A stretch of DNA of 64,000 nucleotides from Sipunculus nudus (Eukaryota > Annelida > Sipuncula > Golfingiida > Sipunculidae). Both the position numbers and the translations under genes were made by a program. How positions within the stretch are numbered: position 1 is the first letter of the stretch; every line of letters begins with the position of its first letter. The notes under the pieces are model-generated. The model saw only the letters and a program-made list of their open reading frames with translations, made no database searches and was not told the origin of the DNA. Of the stretch, positions 37,427 to 49,022 are shown in pieces. The stretch spans positions 88,702,642 through 88,766,641 of the forward strand of contig CM049306.1 in NCBI GenBank assembly GCA_026874595.1, given 5' to 3'.

Positions 37427-38371
37427 AAGGTTACCAGCGTCTACCCGTAATTTTGGTCATGCGATCTGTGACATCCGGGTTTAAGTGTGTACGAAAAATG
37501 GCAGCTCCTATGAGCGGTTTCGAGAAACCGGAAACATAAACCTGTCATGGTTCACATGGTTCGGAGATGCAACACGAAAGTACTCCGAAGACAGCGTCAA
37601 GGCGAGAAATTTACGTGTATCCACAACGTGTCCAGCGGAATAATGCCTTCTGCACTCAGCCCAACTCCAAGATGAATGTAATTTGGATATTATTCATCGC
37701 GAGATAAAGAATAACAAAAAATGTAAAAATATTAGATCATTAGAAATATTAATGAAAAATGCGTATTAATGACAATTTCAGATCGGAATATACCGTGGCT
37801 TTACAAAACACCTCTCGGCGGATTGATTCAGTAAGGAAGTGGTCAAATATAATCAGCGAGCGAGTGAATGCTGCAAACATGCTTTAAAATGTTCCTATTT
37901 TTTATATTTAACTTTTCCTACTACCATCTCACAAACGTCATATATTCGAAATAACATGAAATTTTAAAAGGCAGAATCCGAAAAATCTGAAATTTATTTC
38001 TTAAAATGAGAACTGGCAAACCTTTTCTTTTTTTAATCAAGTTTTAAATTACACTTGACGTTTGTTAATATTAAACGCTTCATAAGTCACAGGCCGTTCA
38101 TAAACCACCTCTGTTAATGTCAATTCTACTTATCTTAGAAAACATTTAAAAACTCAGTAGGAACGTCATAAACTCATCTGTCTGACTAAATAAATCTCTA
38201 TTTGCGGGCTGCTGTTCTGGGAAGCATGTTGATAAAGTGTCCCTGGTCGGCCTTCAAATTAACACGTAACGGACTCGCTGGCACCCAGATACTGTCAACG
38301 AAGCTCTTACGATGGGTCTATACTTTTTCAAGCTGAACCTGTTTAGGTTTAGACCTGTACTTTGCTACTTT

Positions 38372-38372
<1 letters not shown>
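37425..38372. other. Unique sequence, possible promoter-like patch at 37.43-37.64 kb
   Basis: GC-balanced patch with GAAAAATGGCAGC (ATG in a favourable context, but the frame closes after 13 codons), GGTTTCGAGAAACCGGAAAC (palindrome plus an ETS/ISRE-like word) and ATCCGGG. No gene can be supported from it. Confidence 0.3.
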
Positions 38373-38446
<74 letters not shown>

Positions 38447-38477
38447 CGAGAGAGAGGGGAAGAGAGAAAGCGAGAGT
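38373..38477. repeat. Compound microsatellite (CT)17 (TA)20 then GA-rich
   Basis: A pure CT run (38373-38406) passes directly into a pure TA run (to 38445) and then GCGAGAGAGAGGGG and further GA-rich sequence. The CT and GA sides are complementary, with TA as the centre, so the tract can fold as a large hairpin. Confidence 0.95.
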
Positions 38478-38945
38478 CTTGCTTCATTAAGGTTAATCAT
38501 TAATTGTTTCTAATACAAAATAATGCAAATAATGAAGTAATCGATGTCCACTTGATTTGACGACCGTGTATAGTCTATTGAAAAATTGATTGTTCTTAGA
38601 GTATGCTATGTTCATATAGTTTCTTTCATATCACCAAATACATATTACATATAGTTCCATAGCACAATTTATCTTAAGAGTTTCTTTTGGTTCATGTAAC
38701 TTAAACCAAATAAGCTTGACTTTCTTTATACTATCAAATCAGTATATATTTATCCCCAAGACAACCTCTGAATATTAAATTACGACCATACCCACATTGT
38801 CCTGAGTTCACCGAGTGCGTCAAGGGACCTGAAATCATACCTTGTAGGTTTCACTGTCACAGCTAGTTTTGATCAGCCGTGTCATTAAGTGCAGGTCTGA
38901 AGCCGCTTTTTGTCGTGCGACGTTCGGCAAAGAAGGGCATCAATA
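38478..38945. other. Unique AT-rich sequence, no feature seen
   Basis: No recognised element. Confidence 0.45.
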
Positions 38946-39030
38946 CAGGGGGGCGGGATGGTGGTACATATATTATCCCCCCCCCCCCACTTTTTAGCAA
39001 GGGGTTGGGGATGATCAATGGTATCATCCC
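38946..39030 (+). mobile_element. CAGGGG-ended repeat with poly-C run (plus)
   Basis: The plus-strand counterpart of 30740-30829: starts CAGGGGGGCGGGATGG, then a run of about 11 C, CACTTTTTAGCAAGGGG and ATGATCAATGGTATCATCCC. Confidence 0.65.
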
Positions 39031-40079
39031 AGCTGCTATACTGAAAATGATTTAAAGCAATAATATGAATTATAGAATTTGGTTCCATTTCACAGTTTAA
39101 TATGAAATATTACAATGTATATACCAAAACCTGGTTTAGAATTAATCTATACTGGAAACATTATTCCCTTATTTTTTAAATATTATACTTAATAGTAATA
39201 TATTTGAATGGGTGACACTTTCACATAGTGTGACACATTTCAAATATATAACAATTAGGGATAATGTTTAAAAAAGATTTAATATAAAAGTGTTAATGAA
39301 AACTGATTACCCTCTCACCCTCTCAATCGAAAAAAAATATAAATCGGGAGATGACGTCGGCGAGTAGGGACATCTCATATTAGCCTGATGTTACGTACAA
39401 ACTACGGCGATTTTCTTTATTCTTCCCCTCATGATCATTCATTATGGCGCACCTTCCAAGTTCCATGTCCGCTATTTTCCCGCATCCCAAGACCTTAAAA
39501 GGGGAGGGCAAGATGGTCGATAAATCCGACAAATGTCATTTCCCAGTTCATATTATGCCGATGTCATAATTTTTTCGGACATTGATTGAAATAATTGATG
39601 CCCGATGCCGGTCATGTCTTACGACAAGATAAAACTCATGACGGAAATCTCATATTAGCAAGACAAACCCCACGATTTTGGTCGTACCACAAAATCGGCG
39701 TAATATGCACACGACTTAACGTAGAGGTCATCAGCAGGTCTTTAAGTACACACAGGTGCGTCGAGGCACTGAAATTAACAAATCATGTCATGTCTGTTTC
39801 AGTATCACAGGTGGCTTTGGACACCTAAACTCATTTGTCGCAGTTCAATTATGTCAGTTTCACCTTCCTGCTCTGCTAACGAGGCATTGAATAATTCTAG
39901 GTCATAGGTTACCTGGAGTTTTGACCACACCTTTCGCCAGAGGACTTTTCTACTCAAAACGAACATATTCCGGTAAGTCATTTTGGAACGGCATTGACTG
40001 CTTTTCTCAACTGTCAAAATTTAAATCAAAATTTGGTGTACTCTTCAAGGAAAAAGCTTGAAGTTCTTTTCACATTTAA
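39031..40079. other. Unique sequence, no supported gene
   Basis: Short frames at 39595-39828 (plus) and 39805-40017 (minus) are unrecognised. Nothing else was seen. Confidence 0.4.
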
Positions 40080-40430
40080 CATACGCATGCTTACAAAGCA
40101 GTACTTATTTCGTACAATTCTTACCACAAAAACACCCATGTTTATGTAATTTGCCTTGAAACAATTCTATTCAACTTATTTGTACCGACTTCATTACTCT
40201 CTTTAATACATATATACATACGCCGCTGATGTATTAAGAAGCAACAGAGCATTGTAGGGTATGAATTTCAAAGCCCATAAAACCTAACCCAAAGCGAAAA
40301 CAAGCAGGGTCGTACTCTTGTGAGTCTGATTCTGTGCAGTGTGGGTTTGACCGGATATATTTATAACCAAAATAATTGGTGTCAGGCAGTCAAAATGTTC
40401 GCATTAATTAAACAAAATAACTACGAATAC
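40080..40430 (+). repeat. Interspersed repeat family of 40.1/54.5 kb, copy 1
   Basis: Aligns along ~350 bp with 54545-54900. Shared strings include TTTATGTAATTTGCCTTGAA, ACGCCGCTGRTGTATT.AGAAGC, GCATTGTRGGG, GCAGGGTCGYACTCTT and ATGTTCGCAWTARTTAA. Both copies are on the plus strand. It is either an old SINE or DNA element of unknown class, or an old local duplication. Confidence 0.7.
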
Positions 40431-42064
40431 ATGATTGTTTGGAAATGTTGCGTAACATTAGAATAAAATAACAACAATCTCTTTAGTTTTGAGTGAGAAA
40501 ACAGAGAAAACCATCTGTGAAAACAACGTGTGGGTGGGAAGAGGAAGTCGGGGGAAGGCAAATATCTGACAGGTGCACCTAAACCGTGTATGGATGAATA
40601 ATTTATATAAATACTAAAATTACTTGATGTCTCCATACGAAACCTGCTGCATGGCTTTCTCTGCGTGGGTTATCGGCTTTCAGTTGACTCTGACTTGTCG
40701 TTTTAGATTAACTGGCTGACCAGTGAGATATTAGTCCATTTAAAGGATGTTGTCCAGTCACGTACTCCCGGTTCGTGCCTCCCCGCCCGAACACCATGGT
40801 CGAGCTAACTATTTATTAATGTCAGTAATAGATGTACGAGCCGTGATTGCATGATAGTGTTGGTCAAAACCGTCAAATCTCGTGGTCGCTATTTCCCCTT
40901 TACGCTAAGAGTATAAACTCCGTTCACTCAGTGGATGCCCTATGAAGGTTTGCGGTTATTCAGCTCACTCTTTCATTCACAATATCACACATCAGACGCA
41001 GATCGAGAATTTCGCTATAGAGGGGCACACCTGCCTCAAGGATGTGATTTTTTATGTACTTTGCTCAGCATCATCATAAAAAAGGAATGTGGAATATTTA
41101 ATACAAGATAAAAAAGGCCATATGTTGAGTCTCCTTTGTGACCTTAAATAGTGGCATTTGTGAAGGAAATTTTGCGATAAATGGGCATTTAAATCTTGAA
41201 TTAATTTAAAATCTTAAATTAGTGAATTCTCAATAATATTTTATTAAATATTTATTCACTAAATGTCACTCAGCAACATAGTTAAAATTTAATTCATGGC
41301 TTATAAGAATTTGCGATCCTACAAATAGAAATGTTATTAAAATTACTAACCGTTGTGGCTATGAAGTATGCAAGACAGCTAAAATAATTAAAATAAATAA
41401 ATAAAATTACTAGTGCCCCCGGAGGCCTCCTCTAGATGCGCCTATGCGTGACAGTTCGACATTTAAGTGGATGAAGGACTTTGAAAGTATAATTGAAATG
41501 AAATAATTCACAATGAGGACTAACATTTATGTACTTCCGACTTCATTCTTCTTTTAAGTCTTGTGACAAAGTGATATATATGGTCTTCCCATGTGTTGTC
41601 AACCTCTGTATCATAGTAACTTTGTCATAATATTCAAGACACTAACAATCGTCCTTCAGCTTTTAATGGTAGCCCTCTGTGCATGTTATAAATATAGTGC
41701 AGATGTGAAACATATACTTTTTATCTCAGGCATCGAATTTACAGCATTTCCAAACCAGGTTGCAAGATATGGTTTATGTATCATTTTATTTATTACAAGG
41801 CCTATGCTTCACTCCTTATACTCTAGCACATTTTTTTCCAAATTTAACGAAATATTTAAATTCTCAATGGGCACGCAGCACATGCACGTGTGGAGCAGGC
41901 TATATATTTATTTTCTCATATATTTTTAGTGGCTGTAACCGCCTCGTAATTTTAAATTAACCGTCGCACCCTCATCCATAGACTGCTATTTGGGTTTTGA
42001 ACTATCTGACAGTGCCGAGGAACTCCTCAAAGTCATCATCGTTTGTGATTTCTACGAGGTTGGT
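40431..42064. other. Unique sequence, no supported gene
   Basis: The 112-codon ATG-start frame 41591-41929 (plus) is hydrophobic and AT-rich with no recognised family. Its length is not remarkable for this composition. A TATAAA at 40912 lies in a GC-balanced patch but no transcript can be inferred. Confidence 0.35.
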
Positions 42065-42078
42065 GGGGGGGGGGGGGG
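42065..42078. repeat. Poly-G run (14)
   Basis: A pure G run immediately before the lower-coordinate end of a minus-strand SINE. Confidence 0.9.
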
Positions 42079-42082
42079 CGGG

Positions 42083-42195
42083 CAGACATCCTTGCAGATT
42101 CATCGCTCACCCTAGACGGAGGCAAACCGCAAATAGATTCGAACTTACGATCGGTCAGCTCTCCCGGAGTCCTCTGCTCCTTTCCTATACAGCCA
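42083..42195 (-). mobile_element. tRNA-derived SINE (copy 3)
   Basis: On the minus strand, a box A-like stretch (TATAGGAAAGGAGCAGAGGA, rc of about 42169-42190) is followed by box B (rc of 42134-42152, GATCGTAAGTTCGAATCTA). The body CCGTCTAGGGTGAGCGATG differs from the copies at 3815 and 49023, so it may be a different subfamily. Confidence 0.6.
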
Positions 42196-42561
42196 TTCGA
42201 AGTCTTTACAGGAAGTCATATTAGTTGTTTTCATTGCATGTGGTTATTACACAAAGTAAGAACCTTTGTATGAATTCCCCGATGATTACTTGTGAATGCT
42301 TTCAATTAAACCGTGGGAAATTTAATAAATATTATTAAAATACACCCATATAGTTAATTAAAGTCAAGTGAAAATGAATGAAAACAGAACATAATCACAG
42401 CATTAACTACTACACTGGATTTCCACAATGCGGCAAAAAAAATATCCATTCTATACACATCCAAAATATGTTTGAATACATTTTGTAGACCTGAAATGTA
42501 TTCTCTGAATTGGTCCTGTTAGTTTGAGAATCTCCCCTTCTGCTTATTGCCGGTACTAAAA
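42196..42561. other. Unique AT-rich sequence, no feature seen
   Basis: A short minus-strand frame (42410-42625) overlaps the hairpin and is not considered real. Confidence 0.45.
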
Positions 42562-42657
42562 AACAATAAGCACTCATACGTGTAAGGCCACAGAAAAGAT
42601 GTATATATATATATATCTTTTCCACATGTGGCCTTACACGTACGAGTGCTTACTGTT
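42562..42657. repeat. ~96-bp near-perfect hairpin with (TA)n loop
   Basis: The left arm (42562-42600, starting AACAATAAGCACTCATACG) and the right arm (42615-42657) are reverse complements with two single-base differences and one 4-bp insertion (ATGT/ACAT next to GGCCAC). The loop is a short TA run. The arms are far more similar than chance, so the structure is young or maintained. Possible readings are a pre-miRNA-like or endo-siRNA precursor, a small palindromic MITE, or a replication-generated inverted duplication. Strand of any transcript is unknown. Confidence 0.9.
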
Positions 42658-44062
42658 CTATAGTAAACTAGATTTATTTATCAAACTTAATTTGTCGATA
42701 TAAAGAACTTTATTTATTCAACTCTTTGAAACTTTTATTTCGAATTTTTTTTTTCTGAAATCTGACATTTACTCAATATATCTTGTGAATGAATTAGCTG
42801 TAAGAAAAATATTACGATGTATTGTAATCTAAAATAGATCTAAGTTTGAGAAGAGACAGATCAAGCCACTATAAAATTAGAGAAATTTCATATTTCAGCT
42901 CCTTTTAATTATAGAAAAATAAGCGTGAACGGGTAATTTATATATTTAAAGTAAAAGGCATGCTAATAGTTTCGATGATGGTTGTATTATTTTTCATTTC
43001 CTTATATCATTCCTGGCAACCTCGACAGTTTAAGTGCTTCCGTTTAATAAATTCTTAACTTATTTATAAAAAATAAAAGAAAAGCGACGAGCTGCATGGT
43101 AAAACCAACTCGTGGTGAACCATGCGAGCTTTCGCGACATGGCAGTGAAGCCTATAAATCCCTGTTTGAATAAGTCCGGCGGCCCTTGAGTGAACAACTC
43201 AGCACCGACCGAACCGTGATTTCTGGGGAGGCCGCATTGCCGCTAAAAGATTGGACAGCTAACTGAAATATATCTGCAATAAAAATTCATTTGTAGAATA
43301 AATACACTCCTTGTAGTCACTGAGAAGGCTTTTGGATCGGCATTAAGTCAACCTCATGAAAACAAATCTCTTTTTTCGCAGTGTCAAGGTTTGATTAGCT
43401 CTCTGACTGTGTGAATACAAACACAAATTTCCTTCTATGGAGCAGTCATTTTACTTAACCCAGGGGACTATATAGTGATTCAAGGTTGGGGGTCACTTAT
43501 ACTAACACAACTTATTCTTTAGCGTTAAATGTTTCCAACTCATCACATCATACGTGACACTCAGTCATATTTCAGGAAACTGGCGTGGCGCAGTAAAAGG
43601 GCCTCTATGCCAGCACTCTTAGTAAGATTTTGTTGGGTTTTTTTTCAATAAATTGATCAAAGTACAAGGTACTAACAGATTTAAAATCACATCTATGACT
43701 TAATAATTTATTAAAGATTCTTTTTGTGTTTGATTAATAAATGTTCCGTGTAATTTAGTATTTTTTGAGATTTTCCATCCATTTTTAAGTTTTTCGCAGA
43801 AATGCATGTAACTTTTATATTTTAGTCTATATGAAAAATATTTAACAGCTTAGGTATGTTTTATTTATTATATTGGTAATCGAATTCCTTTCTTGGTGCA
43901 GGTGTCAGAACTCTTCCTTATCTATCCTTGCAAACCAGCAAAGTTATATTATCTAGGCATGTCAAGAGTTCTTTCCAATGTACATTTGTTTTTTAAACGA
44001 GCAGCTCAGTTGAACGTTTATTAATATGCCTATTGTTTATTGACTATATGTTAGCTTAATGT
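42658..44062. other. Unique sequence; GC-balanced patch at 43.08-43.26 kb
   Basis: The patch contains CG-rich words (ACCATGCGAGCTTTCGCGAC, TCCGGCGGCCC) without an extended open frame. Nothing else was recognised. Confidence 0.35.
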
Positions 44063-44636
44063 ATTATGTCTCCCCTCCCATGGGGGATATATATAGTCTT
44101 TTGTCTGCCGTCGTCTGCGGCGGCGTCCTCCGTAGTCGGCGCGTCGTAGTCTGTTTCAAACAGTTTCAACCATTCATTATGTTTTCATGAAATTTGATAG
44201 TTAAATTGTTTAAAAAAAAACTGGTGACCTTTGACCATCATTTTAAGGTCAAATCATCCTTAATCCAATTTATTTGTAAACACGCTTACTTTTGCACTAC
44301 TCAATATTTTTTGTGAAATTTGATACGTCAGTTGTTTCAAACAAAAGCTCCGAGGAGTACAAAAACTGGTGAAATTGACTTTCATCTTAAAGGTCAAATC
44401 TAGGATTTATGTGTGCCCATGACTGTACTACATATTTTTTTCTCAAATAAGGTATACTAAATGTATCAAACAAATGCTCGGAGACTTTAAAAAACCTAGG
44501 AAATTGATTCTTCGAACTTGATCCTAAAGGACAAATCTGTGGAAATATAAAATTCCTGTTAACACCATAATTTTTGAAGTAGTACATATTTTTTATCAAT
44601 TTTGGGGGTACGAGACCAACGAGGAGGGGAAGCATA
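44063..44636 (+). mobile_element. ATTATGTCTCCC-ended bivalve-type repeat (plus copy)
   Basis: Left edge TATGTCTCCCCTCCCATGGG (from 44065) and right edge GAGGAGGGGAAGCATA (44621-44636) form imperfect terminal inverted repeats. Next to the left end is a CG-rich TCTGCCGTCGTCTGCGGCGG segment. The interior holds about three diverged units of ~128 bp with GAAATTTGAT, TTTCAAACAAAAGCTC and AAAACTGGTGAAATTGAC. Same family as 5515-5912, opposite strand. No coding capacity was seen, so it is non-autonomous. Confidence 0.7.
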
Positions 44637-45009
44637 TCTTTTTTTTTGCTGTCGCAAAAACTAAATTCTAGTTATAAGTCTCTCATGTGTATAATTAAAG
44701 GCTATATACACTTTATCGAAGCATAATGAAACTGCTCATATCAGGCCATGGAAACGCTGATGTATTTCTGTCATAGCAGCATAGATTGCAATTATGATCT
44801 TTACTATGATTATTTATTGTCGGTGATTCTGGGACAAATACCATTTATAGGGTCAGGGACAACCCCTCGACACGATTAGCCTTCAGACTATTGCAAACAG
44901 ACAATTACGACCAGGGTCAATACCTCGTAGACAACTGTCCAATGGCAATAGACATGAAAATGTCGTGCTACATCGGTAATTTATTGGTAATAATAATACT
45001 CATAAGAGT
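44637..45009. other. Unique sequence, no feature seen
   Basis: No recognised element between the repeat and the TAG-rich tract. Confidence 0.45.
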
Positions 45010-45290
45010 CGTGTGATTGTTGTAATAGAAGTGCCTGTAAGAAGTGTTTGTAGTAGTTGTTGTAGTCATAGTAGCAGTATTGAGTACGTGTTAGTAGAGT
45101 AGTAGTAGTAGCAGTAGTAGTATAGTAGCAGTAGAATCTTAGTATAAGTATTAGTAGTAGTAGTAATAGTAGTAATATCTTATTATTATTAGAAGATACT
45201 AGTTGTAGTAGGAGTAGTAGAAGTAGAGGTAGTGGGAGGCAACGCTGATGTCGTAGTTGTTGTAGAAAAAAGCAGTAGTTTGTTATTATA
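45010..45290. repeat. (TAG/GTA)n triplet-rich tract
   Basis: Degenerate AGTAGTAGTAG-type triplets over about 280 bp. The Leu/Tyr/Thr-rich minus-strand frame (44981-45301) is an artefact. Confidence 0.85.
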
Positions 45291-45508
45291 TTTGTAGTCA
45301 CTTAGAATTACTAGCGGTCGCTGTTAGTAGTTGTTTTCGTTGGAAGTGGAAGCAGGTAGTATTGCGTCGACATCCGGTGATATAATAAACTATACATATG
45401 AATGCATGAAAATGTCAGATGATACTTTCATACCGTTTCAGCAATAACTTTACTAATACCAGTTAACAAAAACCGCAGCCACAAGCGCGTTTTTCGCCGC
45501 AACCGGCC

Positions 45509-45533
45509 GGGGGGGGGGGGGGGGAGGGGGGGG
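45509..45533. repeat. Poly-G run (16+8, one A interruption)
   Basis: GG runs of 16 and 8 separated by one A, able to form G-quadruplex. Confidence 0.95.
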
Positions 45534-46320
45534 AGCGGTTACTGCGCAAAGGGCTATAAACTGTTTTAGGTGGGTTTCATGAAGAGAAAAGATAGACATT
45601 GCGCTAAATATAGCAACACTGTCCGTCTTAAAAGAAGTTTAACGTACAGCTGTTTCTGCATCCAAATGTGCATCACTCGTGGTAGTTTAAAATTAAAACA
45701 TTGCTTACCTTAACAGGGCAACCTAGCAATTAGTTTGGTTGGGAAAACCGCCTGCATGTTTTAATGCTAGCTTAACTAGGTAAATCCATTCTGGTTTTTC
45801 AAGCGCGTAACACCACTCGCCTTCTTATATTTAAACTCTTGTGTTAATCAGGCCAGAAACGGACCCAGGGGAGGGGGGTCCAGTGGGCAATCTCACGGCT
45901 CATCGGCTGAGATTCGTCCTCAGAATCTCCTGGCTTTTGATATCATGAACAAACTGGCAGAATAAAAAAAAGGTTATGATTTGATATCGCGCCAACATCA
46001 ATCTCGTTGACTTTCAGTAATGTAAATGGTTGACACCTTTTGAAAAAGACTAGCTGTGTGTGGGTTCTTGTACACAAGCTTTCAGTGTTTCTTTTACCCC
46101 CTTTTTGGTGACTCCGAGTATCTATAAAAGCTCAAATAAATGGTTATTTATTCTACATTCGTCTGCCTCAAGTTACCATGTACCAATGTCCAGCAAGAAC
46201 TGACTACATCGCGACCACTCCAGTGTTCTGGCCATTAAATGACCACGTTCTATAACAAAAGTATAATCATGAAATCTCATTCTGCATGTCACCAACCACA
46301 GAACATGAAACCTATCCGTG
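45534..46320. other. Unique sequence, no supported gene
   Basis: Nothing recognised. A CAGGGG-like ACCCAGGGGAGGGGGG near 45869 may be a further fragment of the CAGGGGCG family. Confidence 0.4.
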
Positions 46321-46515
46321 AAGTACCTACACGACACCCACCACAGAAATACCTACACGACACCCACCACAGAAGTGCGTACACGACATCCACCATTGAA
46401 GTACCTACACGACACCCACCACAGAAATACCTACACGACACCCACCACAGAAATACATACACGACACCCACCACAGAAGTACGTACACGACACCCACCAT
46501 TGAAGTACCTAAACG
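46321..46515. repeat. 26-bp minisatellite, 7 exact-length units plus a partial
   Basis: Units of exactly 26 bp begin at 46321, 46347, 46373, 46399, 46425, 46451, 46477 and 46503 (partial), consensus AAGTACCTACACGACACCCA + CCACAG. A variant ending CCATTG marks the end of a three-unit and then a four-unit block, showing higher-order repetition. A degenerate single unit lies near 46638. All open frames across it on both strands are artefacts of the repeat. Confidence 0.95.
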
Positions 46516-46523
46516 AACCCAAA

Positions 46524-46557
46524 CCCCCCCCCCCCCCCACACTCCCCCCCCCCCCCC
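46524..46557. repeat. Poly-C run (15 + 14 with short interruptions)
   Basis: Two long C runs separated by ACACT, directly after the minisatellite. Confidence 0.95.
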
Positions 46558-47964
46558 TTTAGCCGCAACAATCTTTTTATTCGGTTCAGAGGACATTTTT
46601 ATAGGATTTCGTTTGTCTTCCTGGACCCGCCCCTTCCATACGACACCTACCATAGATGTATCTACAGGACGCCTATCAACGAATGTATAATATATAAGGA
46701 TTACAGCATCGTACCTTTGTCCAATAATAACTGATTTAGGTGTCAATATATTTGAGTATAAGGGAAACACAGAAGAAGGAGAAGGAGAAGAAGTAGAATA
46801 TTGGCTGGCAGACCCACAGCCAGGAAAACATGGAATTGACCTAAGGACCAAAGTAGATAGTAAAAATTGCCAACTGCATTCTAAGGAATACAAAACCGGG
46901 CTTGTATTCACTTATTCGGCCCATATTCTCAGATTCATCCGTCCATAAGTGACTGTACATATGTGTATATTCCTGGATAATCCGGATCATGTGCCAGATC
47001 GCATCAATAATAATTCCTCATGATCCCATTCCCGAAATGCCCTGAAAATTTCATGAGATTTCGTGCATGATTGCGTGAGTTATATTGTGAACAAACACAC
47101 GAACGGCGATAAACACATACCCTTAACTCTTGCAACTGCTATAACAGACAAACATACATACTGAGAGACCCTAAAACATTATACTTGCCATGAACGCTAA
47201 GGCTAAGAATTGAACAAAAAAAACAATGCAGTGAATTAGTACCAAGGTGGGGGCAGTATTTCTTATTTTGTAACGTTACAGGGTTCAGTCCCGCCTAAGG
47301 TTGAGATACAACCACTGCCATATCTGAGCGTCAGGGGGCAGCAGGGAGCGATCCACTCTCCCTCAATATGGAGTTCTGAATGTCAAAAGAGCGTCACAGA
47401 GTTGGCCTGATATCAGTCAGCAATGAAAAAGCAAAAACTATCACACAGAAAAAGTTCTTGAGCACGTCCGTCACTGGTTGTAATCCTCTGCGGAATGGCT
47501 TGAGATAGCCATCAGTGATGTAGCGCTCGATAGCTTCAAAACCACAATCCGCATCCCTGGTGCCATAACAGCTAGGCCTGGTAGTAGACAGTCATTGATT
47601 CGATTTCTATTTTTGCAGAACTTATGTCATGTTTCCACTCACAAGAGTATCAGACGACTGATCCATACAAGGGTATCGGATGATTTTATCGAAGTTAAAA
47701 ATATTTATCGTTTAAATATTTTCAACTTTCATGAATATCATTATTTATATGGGCATTTGTTAAAATTATAAACGTTTGACAGAGGGGTTGGTATATATTC
47801 ACAGGATTTCACAGATTTTAGCTCGGAACTTCGAAAATTGCCTGGTATTGGTTTTCCTGAGTTCAGATCTTTCGCAAAGAATCTGATAAGTGCAACACAT
47901 GTATAAATTTGCATGAGGCAGACCCAAACCCACCGATAAAGACTAAAACCCGATCGCACCTCAC
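46558..47964. other. Mostly unique sequence, no supported gene
   Basis: Contains the minus-strand open stretch listed at 47397-47591. No repeats were recognised. Confidence 0.4.
47397..47591 (-). other. Coding-like open stretch of 65 codons, unknown
   Basis: Open on the minus strand between stops at 47592-47594 and 47394-47396. The middle part is protein-like (FEAIERYITDGYLKPFRRGL), with a hydrophobic tail. It has no ATG near its start. CCAGGCCTAG upstream could act as a splice acceptor. I do not recognise the family. It may be an exon, a relic of a transposon, or chance. Confidence 0.2.
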
Positions 47965-48034
47965 TCATGCTCTCCTTTTCTCCCCTCTCTCTATCTCTCT
48001 CTCCCATCCTGTTCTCTCCCTCCCGCACTCTCTT

Positions 48035-48108
<74 letters not shown>

Positions 48109-48157
48109 TCTCTATCTCTCTCTCCCATCCTGTTCTCTCCCTCCCGCACTCTCTTTC

Positions 48158-48240
<83 letters not shown>

Positions 48241-48350
48241 TTCTCTTTTTTTTCATTGTCTACCTCTCTCTCGCTCTCTCTTTGACTTCTCTCTCTCTAT
48301 CTCTCTCTCCATCTCACACACACACACATATAAACACACATATATACATC
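47965..48350. repeat. Large (CT)n / (TGTC)n array with a duplicated block
   Basis: A (TGTC)~8 stretch at about 48037-48068, pure CT runs at about 48066-48106 and 48163-48234, and an AC/TA-rich end. The block CTCTCTCCCATCCTGTTCTC...CTCCCGCACTCTCTTTCTG occurs twice with an offset of 121 bp (48003 and 48124). Long frames on both strands (Leu/Ser-rich or Arg/Glu-rich) are artefacts. Confidence 0.95.
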
Positions 48351-49004
48351 CTATTTAAGTCAGCCCGTAGCTAAATTGGGTTTTTCAGTCAAAGCTGTCA
48401 TAAATCAGCCGCCGTATGCTTTTTACGGCCATCCATCTGTGGCGCAGGAAGGCCTATCCGGGATTGTAAGACTGATAGTCCTCCCCCGGGGTTAGGGTAC
48501 CGTCAGCTTGTCTCTCGTGACGCATTACCACCGGAGTATAATTGACTGGGCCCGGACTTTCTTGTACAGTGATGATTGACCGCTGAAAAGAAAGTGTTGG
48601 TCAAAGGCGACGCGCTGCAACTTTTTAATCAGTGGCTGAAATAGAAGCGCCATGTTAGAAAGTACAAGTTGGACATAGATTATACTTCACCCGTGTTTCT
48701 TAAGAATGGGTCCATGTATGGTACTGTATACTAAATGAGAATGAAGAATTCGTATGATAGCATTAATATGTTTTAAATATCTCCGATACCCTATTGAAAA
48801 TTCGCCGTTTTGCCTGTTATGACTTCTAATTCGTAATATAAGCATGTGCATCTGTAGATTCCCACTTCTGTTTGGGACAATGTGACAAGGCGATAACATT
48901 GTCTTCTTGTCATTTTTTATCCATGAGCCACTAAGACCCGGTGTATATCGCACCTGCGGGTCTTGAGTGTATAATCATTCCAATTGCTAGGTCATCACAC
49001 TAAG
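48351..49004. other. Unique sequence, GC-balanced patch 48.40-48.62 kb
   Basis: The patch is non-repetitive with a more even base composition and no sustained open frame. Function unknown. Confidence 0.35.
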
Positions 49005-49022
49005 CCCCCCCCCCCCCCCCCC
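49005..49022. repeat. Poly-C run (18)
   Basis: A pure C run directly abutting the lower-coordinate end of a minus-strand SINE, that is, its 3' end. Confidence 0.95.

Noticed and set aside
41591-41929. 112-codon hydrophobic ATG frame as a membrane protein gene
   Set aside because: Hydrophobicity follows from T-rich codons. A second frame is open over the same region and no family was recognised.
44981-45301. Leu/Tyr/Thr-rich 106-codon minus-strand frame
   Set aside because: Reads through the (TAG/GTA)n triplet tract.
46239-46911. Open frames of 61-168 codons across the 46.3-kb minisatellite
   Set aside because: The 26-bp unit has no stop in several frames. The non-repeat remainder has no recognisable protein features.
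47276-47340. GGGTTCAGTCCCGCC as a tRNA box B (plus strand)
   Set aside because: No box A at the right distance upstream and no cloverleaf pairing.
47741-48374. Long open frames on both strands (up to 171 codons) rich in Arg/Glu or Leu/Ser
   Set aside because: They are translations of the (CT)n/(GA)n array. Several frames are open at once and there is no non-repetitive domain.
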